Translations under genes and position numbers: made by a program
NCBI RefSeq assembly: GCF_040412425.1
Contig: NC_089781.1
Location: 50,061,227 to 50,125,226 of the forward strand
Direction of reading: 5' to 3'
From: Macrobrachium rosenbergii
Lineage: Eukaryota; Arthropoda; Malacostraca; Decapoda; Palaemonidae
Length of the DNA: 64,000 nt
Part shown: one piece after another, positions 55,626 to 64,000 of the stretch
Layout of the letters: every line of letters starts with the position of its first letter
How positions within the stretch are numbered: the first letter of the stretch is position 1
The notes under the pieces: generated by a model
What the model was told of the DNA's origin: nothing
Seen by the model: only the letters and a program-made list of their open reading frames with translations
The model's database searches: none

Positions 55626-57193
55626 TTACTCTTCATTGGCCCTTTTTATTTCTGTTATAATCCTCTCAATATTTGAAATTACCACACGTTTGACCAAAAT
55701 TGTAGACACTATTATTACAATAATGATTATGACCAAATTGAACAGAGACAAAATTAGTGAAACATTTTCTTTGTAATAGAAAAATTCATCTACTAAATCC
55801 AACTCATTTATTTGTTTAAACTCTAACTGAGACAGTTTAAATTCTTTAACTTCACTAGAGTAGTTCATGTATGGGGTATTTTTATGGATTGTGATTTCTG
55901 TGAAGACATGAGGTTCATAATATAATTTATTAGGAATAACTAACTTGTATGTCTTATCAAAAGCATGGACATTATTGAAATTAATTTCAGTGCTTATATT
56001 ATGGCAATTAATAGTTGCTGTTACTGAATTCAGTGAAAACACAAAAACTGACTGATCTACTAGGATGGAAACAAAATCATGTTTGGATAATTGTGTACAC
56101 AGTACTGTCTCTTGATTTTTGTTTTCAATTATTTCTTGAACACAAGGATAGGCATTAGTAGTTTCATACAGGTTGTCAAGGTTGCAAATATACTCTTTAT
56201 CTTTCAAAAGTATACAATCTCTTAATTGAGCATCAGTAATAAATGACATCATTAGTCCATGTTCTTCTAATGCAAAATTCATGTGGTTGACATTTGAGAT
56301 AATTATGTTTTCCTTTATCAACATGGGAAATGGATGTATGGACATCAGTACATCTGCCTCTTTTTGATTAAAAGGTAGTATTAGAAGAATCTTATTTTTA
56401 ACTACCTTGGTGGTTATCAAATTATAATAGACCATTATATCCTTTACCATAGGGGTATAATGTCCTTCTATCAAAAAATCACTAATTATGCCCTCTAACT
56501 CCCTTGGATTAATTAATGTTGGACTTAATATTCCTTTATAGACTAACAAAATGGCATTTAACAGATCTTTATGGTCTTGCAATACAATTCTAACATTGTT
56601 CATAAATGTAATTAAATGTTGTTCATCTGTTATTACCTTAATCTCATTGGTAATATTGGTATTGACAGCATTAATAAAATCTTTTATTTTTTTCAATTCC
56701 TCACTGTTTAAGTTTTGAGAGTTTATAATCTCATTTAACACAATGCCCCTTGTTGCTGCCCATTTCTCCAGTTTGTCTATATGGGCACTTTCTTTTTCTA
56801 CATTAGAGTCGGTGGCGACTCCAAAACAGTTGATTAAGTGCTGTTCCTATAAAAAGGTAAGAGGGATCGTTTGGATCTTGTATTTAACACACTTCCTATG
56901 TCATTATCTAGTTTTTCCAACAATGGTAAAACACTGTTATTTTCACTTTTCTTAATTAATGATTTTAATTCCCTTTGAACATCTTTCAACGTCATTTCAT
57001 TGATAAACACTGATGTAATGTCAATACTTACTATTCCCAAGTCTTTTATTAATTTCACAGATCCCTTTTTCTCTAGTAGTGCACCCTTCCGGATCACCAC
57101 CTCGGATGACACATAAAGCAGTTTTATGATAACCAAGAAGAACCGCATGTTTGTATCTGTAAGAATAAGCCTTATCAGATATTCTGTATACAT
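55626..57193 (-). pseudogene. Envelope-like fusion protein
   Basis: Errantivirus-type env in two frames. The first (57193-56834, 119 residues) has a hydrophobic start (signal-peptide-like, about residues 15-30) and a furin-type site RSKR near its end, followed by the first residues of a hydrophobic fusion-peptide-like stretch. A frameshift near 56840-56850, at a run of five A, breaks it. The second (56741-55626, 371 residues) has helical repeats, several Cys and Asn-x-Ser/Thr sites, a strong transmembrane segment (about residues 325-350) and a short charged tail. In the virus-like relatives this protein acts at membranes. Confidence 0.85.
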
Positions 57194-57417
57194 GAGGTAT
57201 TTTAATGCCTACATATTGTTTATATATAACAGTTCAACACTGCATAAATTTATCTTTTTCTTAAGTTGTATTTGTTATTTATTGGTTCCTGTTTATCTTC
57301 TTTCAGTAATTCAACTATTCTTTTATTGGACCAAGAGTCTGTTTTTATTACCTTTACATGATTGGTATGAACAATTCTTTCCTTTAGATCACTCTCACTT
57401 ATGATCTTTAGCTTATT

Positions 57418-58495
57418 TCATTTCAACACTTCTAATACCCTATAAGGACCATTAAACTTTGATGATACTTTTACATTAGGACCTTCTGGAACATGATTCT
57501 GAACATATACCTGAGCGCCTACTACAATTTTTGGTTTAGCTGTATTTTTGTCGTAGTACTTTGCTTGGACACTGAGCTTCCGTAAGTCTAGTCCTTGTCT
57601 GTTTGATCGTTTCATACGTATGCCTAGTTTTCCAGGCAATATAGTCATCGTAGTTATAAGTATGTCGGGGTGGTGTGGCATCATCTAGTAACGTATTTGG
57701 TAGTCTCTTCTCGTATCCGTATGACAAGTAGTGTGGTGATTCTCCTACTGTCTCATTTACAGTATTGTTTATAGTAAACTGTACGTCTTCCAAAGCTAAA
57801 TCCCAGTCTTCTGTATTAGGTTTAACTAAAGTTTTCAGGATATCCTTTATCTTACGATTCTTTCTTTCTACTGCTCCATTTGAACTTGGTTTATATGCTG
57901 TGATTTGACATTTATATATCTCATAAAATTCACATAATTTTCTTAAAAGTTCACCAGTAAATTCAGCTGCATTGTCAGAAAGGAGAACTTGTGGACATGA
58001 ATGTCTCGTAATAATTCTAGATTTAAGAGCTTCTGCTACTGTAATTGCATCTCTATTTCTTACTGGTACAATCTCTACATATCTTGTTAGATAGTCTAAA
58101 AAGACTAATATTTGTTTATTCCCCCTAACAGTGGTAGGAAATGTACCTAAAAAGTCCATAGATACGACTTGAAATGGATTAAACTCCGATGGGTATTTTT
58201 CAAGTGGAGCCTTGGGATTTACGTTACCTTTATGTCTATTACAAACTACACAATTTTGTACAAAGTTCTTGGCATCCTCACTGCAATGGGGCCAAAAATA
58301 GTTTCTGGTTAGGATTCTAGTTGTCTTTTTGATTCCAGGATGTCCTGCTAACTTGTATGAGTGGGTTAGTTCTAAAACTTCTCTGATTAGTGTTTTTGGG
58401 ATGTATAGACGAGAATCACCATTCTTCTCTGTTGGTCTTTTATACAATAATCCATTGATTAAAACAAAATCAGGTTTTAAAGATTCATCTGTCAT
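57418..58495 (-). pseudogene. Integrase of pol (second env-bearing element)
   Basis: A 319-codon frame (57536-58495) holds the zinc region (LTHSYKLAGHPGIKKT and CVVCNRHK), VSMDFLGTF, QVLLSDNAAEF and SSNGAVERKNRK, so all three catalytic acids are present. A frameshift near 57600-57680 moves the C-terminal GPY module (KFNGPYRVLEVLK) to the frame 57418-57684. Located between RNase H and env as expected. Confidence 0.9.
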
Positions 58496-58519
58496 TAATT
58501 GTCCTATTATATGCCTGAT

Positions 58520-58834
58520 TTAGGTATCCATCCCTTGTTGTATTTGTACTCTTTCTAAATCTAAATCTACCACCTGACAGCTAAAACAAAAAGTATTAGT
58601 GGTAATACATTTCTGTGTTTCTTCTTGGGCTCTGGATAATGCATCTGCTAGTGTATTAAATTTTCCTGGGATATATCTGAATTCTGGAGCAAATTCTAGC
58701 ACACTAATGAACCATCTATTGAACTTCATGTTATTTGTAAAATTTCTCTTCTTAAACAAATCACAAATGGGTTTGTGATCAGTAAGTACATTGACTTTAT
58801 GTCCTAAGATTATGTGTCTAAATTTCCTTAGACC
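58520..58834 (-). pseudogene. RNase H end (second env-bearing element)
   Basis: Open frame 58520-58759 carries WFISVLEFAPEFRYIPG and TLADALSRAQEE, the normal end of a Gypsy RNase H. It is separated by a stop/frameshift near 58830 from the first half, which is fused to RT. Confidence 0.87.
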
Positions 58835-60016
58835 CTAGTATAATGCTAAACATTCTCTTTCTATTGTACTATAATTTCTCTCTGCAGCATTCAAAACTCT
58901 ACTGGCATAATATACTGCTCTCATTCTTGTTTTGTCCTTTTGTAATAATACAGCCCCTAGCCCGGTACTTGAGGCCTCACAGGCTAAGTAAAAGTCTTTG
59001 GAGAAATCTGGGTAGACTAGTACGGGATTTCTGGTCATTTTACTCTTTAATGTTTGGAAAGCTGTCTCTTGTTCTTTATTCCATTCATATTTGACATCTT
59101 TCTTTGTTAATTCTGTTAATGGTTTGGCTATTGTAGCAAAGCCCTTAATGAAAGGTCTATAGTAGCCTACCATTCCTAGGAATCGTCTCAATGCTTTCAA
59201 ATTGGTAGGAGCTGGATATTCAACTATTGCCTTTATCTTGCCTGCTTGCATTCGCAGACCATCTTCACTAATTACATGTCCTAAGTATTCCAAGGATTTC
59301 ATTAAGAACTGAAATTTCTTTAATTTGATTTTTAATCCTGCTTTTCTTAATCTTTCCAGGACTATCTCTAAAGTTTTGAGGTGACTTTCTAAATCTTTGC
59401 TAAAAATGATAACATCATCTAAGTAAACTGCAACATTTTCTATATCCCCTAATATTTTAAGCAATAATCTAACAAACGTTAAAGGAGCCGAAGTGAGTCC
59501 AAATGGCATGACTTCAAATTGCAAGTGTTCCTTGTGTGTGCTAAAGGCTGTGAATGGTTTCGACTCTTCGTCTAAAGGTACTTGCCAGTATCCACTAAGT
59601 AAATATAAATATGAAAATATCCTTGCACCTCGTAATTGAGCTAACATATCTTGAATCACTGGCATTGGCATTCTATCGGGGATGATGTTGGAATTTAACT
59701 TTCTATAATCTACCACAAGTCTCCAATTTCCATCTTTCTTTGGAACAAGTAGTAATGGAGAATTATATGGAGATTTAGAAGGAATGACTACCCCATCTTT
59801 CTTCATTTCTTCTATCAAATTATCAACTATGGGTCTTTGGCTTATTGGTAATCTGTAATTAGGAATAAAGAATGGTTTTGTTCCATCATCTAATACAATT
59901 TTATGTCTTAGGACATTTGTTCTACCTAATTTATCTCCTATTGCTATTACATCTCTGTATTTTTCTAATACTTGAATTAATCTACCTTTGTTTTCTGGAA
60001 AATCTGTTTTATTCAC
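58835..60016 (-). CDS. Reverse transcriptase and start of RNase H, catalytic Asp lost
   Basis: A 393-codon open frame. It contains KKDGNWRLVVDYRKLN, the motif A segment FSYLYLLSGYWQVPL, VMPFGLTSAPLTF, VAVYLDDVIIFSK (intact YxDD, about 59405-59440), YLGHVISEDGLRM, FLGMVGYYRPFIKGF and the RNase H start ACEASSTGLGAVLLQ. In motif A the invariant Asp (normally L-D-L-L-S-G) is Tyr, and in RNase H the usual D-A-S is E-A-S. Both point to an inactive enzyme despite the long frame. Confidence 0.92.
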   Translation of the reverse strand: MNKTDFPENKGRLIQVLEKYRDVIAIGDKLGRTNVLRHKIVLDDGTKPFFIPNYRLPISQRPIVDNLIEEMKKDGVVIPSKSPYNSPLLLVPKKDGNWRLVVDYRKLNSNIIPDRMPMPVIQDMLAQLRGARIFSYLYLLSGYWQVPLDEESKPFTAFSTHKEHLQFEVMPFGLTSAPLTFVRLLLKILGDIENVAVYLDDVIIFSKDLESHLKTLEIVLERLRKAGLKIKLKKFQFLMKSLEYLGHVISEDGLRMQAGKIKAIVEYPAPTNLKALRRFLGMVGYYRPFIKGFATIAKPLTELTKKDVKYEWNKEQETAFQTLKSKMTRNPVLVYPDFSKDFYLACEASSTGLGAVLLQKDKTRMRAVYYASRVLNAAERNYSTIERECLALY

Positions 60017-60075
60017 TTCTTTGCTTAATTCAGATGTTTGACCAGTTACAGAGAAAAATGCTTTTTCTTCTAATG

Positions 60076-61215
60076 TTAGTAATGGTTTGTTAATAGGTAT
60101 TCCTTAACTTCACAAGTATCACCCTTGATGTGGACTAAAGAATTATCCATCCTGACAAATTCTGGTAACTCTTCATTTAGTAAAAGAACGTCTTTAACTC
60201 CTATCTCTTCTTTTCCCCTTAGATGTATTTTTGTTAAACACTTTGGATGCAAAATTACCTGTCTGTTTAGTATAAATTGTAGTTTATTATCACCGGCAGT
60301 GCTTACACAACATACTTCTTCATCTTTTATATCTGCAAAGTAACAATGTTCTGCATGTATACTAGTGTCTTCAGTTACTGCTATTATGTCATTTATATCT
60401 ACTTTATTTATTTTGTTTAACAACAGTACCTCATCTACTAATTTCCCTTCATTATCACAACTGATTACTACATTGCTATAATGTTCTGTATTTATCTCTG
60501 CATAATTATCATCACACATGTCTTGTTCCTCGTCATATTCAGAACGTTGGGGATCACCTTTATTTATTTTTGGGTCACTTCTTTTGTTGGAGGGTAGCCT
60601 ATAATTTCTGGATGTGCAGATCTTAAATTTCTAGTCTGTAATTGTGGAAATTCCTCCTTTCCATTACCATTCAATTTAATTTGATTGTTCTCTTGATGAT
60701 AAGTTATTTTCTGTATGTCTTTCTCGCTTGTTGAAGTCGTCTCAGACAAATTGATCAGATTTGGGTGAAACTTTTCTTCTTCAAGCGTAAAGCATACGCT
60801 CTTTTTATTATCTTGTGTAAGGTTAATTCTTCCTTCTCGGCAATTCAGTATAATTCCACATTTCTTCATTAATTTATATGAGAACAACACCTGTGCGGGA
60901 AAGAATCTGTCTTCTAAAACTATAAAACTTTCAACAGTTTTATGTGACGAAAGGTCTATTTCTAAGTTCACATTTCCTAAACTTTTAATCTGTTTACCCG
61001 CTACTCCTTTTATTATTTTTGTTTTGACCCTGAATTAGCGTTTCTTTAACGCCTAAGTAATTTGTTAAGGTGTGTTTATCAATTATGCTTACAGTACTAC
61101 CTGAATCCATAAGGACAGTACATAATTTATTCTGTATTGGAATTTTAATGATAGGTAAATCCTTTCTGATTATTTCTTCTTCATCCATGGAAAATAGAAC
61201 TTCTTTACTCTGCAA
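60076..61215 (-). pseudogene. Protease and linker (second env-bearing element)
   Basis: The active site is in CTVLMDSGSTVSIIDKHTL (about 61085-61145; D-S-G intact). Three frames follow one another (61215-60994, 60971-60564, 60519-60076), each shifted. The middle one contains FSYKLMKKCGIILNCREGRI, the usual protease end, and the last one VILHPKCLTKIHL, the linker before RT. The parts match a protease plus linker of normal length. Confidence 0.85.
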
Positions 61216-61267
61216 TATATATAGTGCGTTGAACCTTCACTTCTCCTTTTTGCTAATTCTTCTACTC

Positions 61268-62707
61268 TTAATTTATCTTCTTGAAGGGACTTTGTGGTAT
61301 TCTGTGTAGGGATAAATTATCATTGATTTGAAGACTTACAGTATTTGATGTTGAGCGGTTACTACTTAATTCAACTATTTCTTTATTTCCTTCTTGTGTT
61401 TTAAACCAGCAATTCTTTGATAAATGTCCTACTTTCTTACAAACCGTGCAGATTCTAGGTTTTCTACACTCATTTGTAAAATGATTTGTATACCCGCAGT
61501 TTTCACAGGCTGTCTTTGGTCTCGTCCCTTGAGCGGAATAGTTCACTTGGGTTGAAGTGTTTGTGTTTGAGTTTTGACCATATCTATAAGGTTTGTGTGG
61601 TCCACTCTTTGTTAGATTGTTTCTTTCCCTTTGATCTGGATTCCATTTTCTTTTAGTATTTTGGGCATATTTCCCTTGGGGGGTATTTGGTTTATTTCCT
61701 ACTTGTCTGGAATTATCATAGAATTTATTATTCATTTTAAAATTAGGATTATTATTTCTGACTTTCCTTTCATTTTGTGCTTCTGTTGTTCCCACGAATT
61801 CCTTGGATAGATTTATCTCTTTCCTTTGGATTTCTTCTCTCATTGTCTTCAATGTTTGAAGGCTTGTTTTCTTGGGATCAAGTTTTATTTTTCTGAAAGC
61901 TTTCTTTTCCTCTTCTCCAAGAATATTATATATGGTTCCAAATGACACGTAATTTAATACATGTCGTAGCTCAACTAATTTATGGGCACTAGCCCCAAAC
62001 TGATCCTTGTCTCCTATAGTAATACCTGTCTTCATTAAGTCTTCGGTTATTTTCTCTATTGCATTCTCCACGCTTGCATACAAATTAGCAATTGTTTTAT
62101 ATTGTGGGTTAAGAAATCTAGTTAGGTTATATAAACCGTCAGTCTGATTTACTGGTTCCCAGAGTGATAAACAAATTTCTTTAAATTCTACATAGTTATT
62201 AAGTTTGCTAAAACTTGTGGAACTCAAAGTTTTATGTGCGTCTCCATGTTCTGAGCTGACGAGCAACAAGGCTTCATTTATTTTAGCTCTTTCATCTGTT
62301 ATTCCCCCTGAAATTATACGACTATCTGCATCTGCTAGCCAATGATTTACAGTATAGGATTCCAGTCTGCTTTTGTCGGGATTGGAATCATCCACCTGTC
62401 CACAGAAGCGTCTGGCGGTTGTTATGACAGCTGCCTGATTCATGTTATAAAATTTTAAGGTGCGAGTATTATTAGTATTATTAGTATTGTTACTATTATT
62501 ATTATTGTTAGTAGTATTAGTATGATTAACACTATTTTGGTTCTGGTTATTTGTGTAATTATTGTTATTGTTTCCTTGCACTACAGCGGAGTGGGAATTT
62601 AGCCTTGAAATTCGACTTTGTCTAATTGTTGACGGTCTTAAATCGTAATGTGAAAGTCTAACAGTGTCCAGCAATTCTTCAAACACTCGTTGCATGTCCA
62701 CACACAA
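61268..62707 (-). CDS. gag (second env-bearing element), intact frame
   Basis: A 479-codon uninterrupted frame from ATG 62707. Residues about 45-85 form an Asn/Thr-rich stretch encoded by a trinucleotide-like repeat (62460-62560). The middle is a helical capsid-like region. The end has two CCHC knuckles, CENCGYTNHFTNEC and CTVCKKVGHLSKNC (about 61425-61510). It would form the particle and bind RNA. It is the only structural gene in the window without a break. Confidence 0.9.
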   Translation of the reverse strand: MCVDMQRVFEELLDTVRLSHYDLRPSTIRQSRISRLNSHSAVVQGNNNNNYTNNQNQNSVNHTNTTNNNNNSNNTNNTNNTRTLKFYNMNQAAVITTARRFCGQVDDSNPDKSRLESYTVNHWLADADSRIISGGITDERAKINEALLLVSSEHGDAHKTLSSTSFSKLNNYVEFKEICLSLWEPVNQTDGLYNLTRFLNPQYKTIANLYASVENAIEKITEDLMKTGITIGDKDQFGASAHKLVELRHVLNYVSFGTIYNILGEEEKKAFRKIKLDPKKTSLQTLKTMREEIQRKEINLSKEFVGTTEAQNERKVRNNNPNFKMNNKFYDNSRQVGNKPNTPQGKYAQNTKRKWNPDQRERNNLTKSGPHKPYRYGQNSNTNTSTQVNYSAQGTRPKTACENCGYTNHFTNECRKPRICTVCKKVGHLSKNCWFKTQEGNKEIVELSSNRSTSNTVSLQINDNLSLHRIPQSPFKKIN

Positions 62708-63682
62708 AAAAAATTATTCAATCAGAGTACATCAATCATAAAAATTTTTTGTTATATTGTACCAAATTTAAAAACAATTTGTCAAATTGTCACACCAAAA
62801 AAAATTTTTAATTCTCTATTGAGTTCAAGTGCACTATTAAAACCTTTTTCAATACACAAAAATCAATTCTTATATGAAATTGGGCATCATATCATCAAAT
62901 TTCATCATAATAATTACACAAAATTATATATATAACTTCTCAAATAATCATCACCAACCGAGTGAAAAAAATAACTAATTCCCTATATAAATTATTTACT
63001 AAATAATTCACTATCATAGAGAGAGTAATGCTGGTATTTATGCAAAAAGAATTTTATTCACTAGAGAGAGTTTTCCTAATTTTCAATCTTATAGCAAGAT
63101 GTGAAAAAAAAATATATTTTCACTTATTTATTTATTAAGAGAGAGAGCGGACAGTAATTTCATTTATCATCAACTTACTGTGTTGTTTTGCTGATATCGT
63201 GATATCGCTAATTGTTGTGCCTTCCGCGGTGAATGCTTCGCCGCCGTATTCCGTAAAAAATATCACACTATGTCTGCGTTGTTTTTCGCTGTTGTTTTCC
63301 GCCTTCGGAATCTTGTTGAAAGTCCTGTGCGCTGTTTTTCTTCAATCACTCGATGAAATGTCGCCAAAACACTGGGCTTATTATCGCTGTCGGCGTCTTG
63401 CTCAATTTGTTGACGGTAACAGTTCAAAATGTTCTTGCTTCAGGGTGCACTAAAACTAGTTTTATTCACACTCGACGTTCTCTTGTAAGCTGTACATAAC
63501 TTTTAGTTCACTGGAGTGTTTTTATTTCTTCAGACATATTTTGGTCGTCGTCGTAAAAAATCTAAGTTCGTTTTGTAGAATTTCGTTTCACTGTAACTTA
63601 ATAATTGCACTGATAATTTCATTAATGTTCGTTTGTTTCGTCTCGCCTTCTGGACCCAAATAAGCTGCCACCATTTGTTGCG
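62708..63682 (-). other. Leader between 5' LTR and gag
   Basis: About 975 bp without a coding frame. The primer site should lie just inside the LTR; on the minus strand AATGGTGGCAGCTTATTTGG (about 63659-63676) is the candidate, its tRNA unassigned. The leader has GA-rich patches (63015-63075 and 63140-63150). Confidence 0.6.
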
Positions 63683-64000
63683 GATTATCTCTCCCTTTTA
63701 TGTTCTTTGTTGTATGTTTGTATGGATTTTAGTCTTTCTCTTCTTACCTTGGTTTCTTTCGAGGTGTCCTTCAGATCGCTTCGCGGATGATGTGCTATCT
63801 TCCTTTTATATTTATTATTTTTAAGTATTGATATCTCTCAGAAAGGCGTATAGAGACAAGATCGGTAATTTCTTCACTTTAATTTGTACTTAGTATTATA
63901 AAGATCAGTACAAAATTAACAAGTTACAATTATAGAAAACGAATCACTCTTGACTCAGTCTATATGGGGAACACTGAAGCGAGGGGAGATGTACTCTCCC
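63683..64000 (-). repeat. 5' LTR of second env-bearing element (partial)
   Basis: Matches 54366-54690 with only a handful of changes; continues past the window. Confidence 0.92.

Larger units (their letters stand above)
54366..64000 (-). mobile_element. Second env-bearing Ty3/Gypsy (errantivirus-like) element
   Basis: Minus-strand element with 3' LTR from 54366 and 5' LTR from 63683 to beyond the window. Order: gag (61268-62707), protease (60076-61215), RT (58835-60016), RNase H (58520-58834), integrase (57418-58495), env (55626-57193). LTRs share over 300 bp at about 99% by eye, so the insertion is young, yet several genes are broken by single shifts. It is a different family from the 35.9-50.0 kb element. 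Confidence 0.9.

Overview
This is repeat-dominated eukaryotic DNA, most likely from an arthropod and probably a decapod crustacean. The evidence is CsRn1-type Ty3/Gypsy elements with tRNA-Trp-like primer sites, copia-type half-tRNA priming, errantivirus-like elements carrying env, long (TA)n and (GA)n runs and large minisatellites. This assignment is inference; no host gene here identifies the species. Almost all recognisable coding sequence belongs to LTR retrotransposons. The only host-like coding candidate is one short exon (54189-54361, + strand) with a TACTAAC branch point, a CAG acceptor and a GTGAG donor. If it is real, much of the window is intron. Layout: (1) 1-4900, minus-strand CsRn1-like element (family A), 3' LTR cut by the window edge. 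(2) 4901-7105, about 40 copies of a 55-bp satellite. (3) 7106 to about 11.59 kb, minus-strand CsRn1-like element of family B, no 5' LTR found. (4) 11.3-13.4 kb, no gene recognised. (5) 13401-16172, about 106 copies of a 26-bp minisatellite in which each unit looks like a recursive splice site. (6) 16173-50158, a Ty1/Copia element (minus) that landed in that minisatellite (GGTAA duplicated on both sides) and was later broken by at least four LTR-element insertions. (7) 50.2-54.2 kb, non-coding DNA with two long TA runs around a foldback sequence. (8) 54366-64000+, a second env-bearing Gypsy element (minus), its 5' LTR running off the window. The nest inside the copia element can be read from target-site duplications. 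A family C CsRn1-like element (17886-21078, ATGC) lacks integrase. A TRIM-like family D element (23544-25358, AAGA) has almost no internal region. A family A deletion derivative (25802-35224, CGTC) is itself split by a tRNA-Lys-primed Gypsy element (27428-35193, TTAC). An errantivirus-like element with env (about 35.88-50.04 kb) sits in the copia 5' LTR at a TATA site. That element is split in turn by a mag-like Gypsy element in its gag (38318-43033, ATTAC) and carries a family A remnant in its 5' LTR. Most gag/pol/env genes are broken by frameshifts or stops. The gag at 61268-62707 and the reverse transcriptase and integrase frames of the two env-bearing elements are the best preserved. Points most worth a second look: the recursive-splice-site minisatellite lying on the same strand as the putative host exon; an 11-bp palindrome GACCTCAGGTC kept 7-46 bp upstream of the TATA box in three LTR families; the readable nested history; and the foldback element between TA microsatellites.
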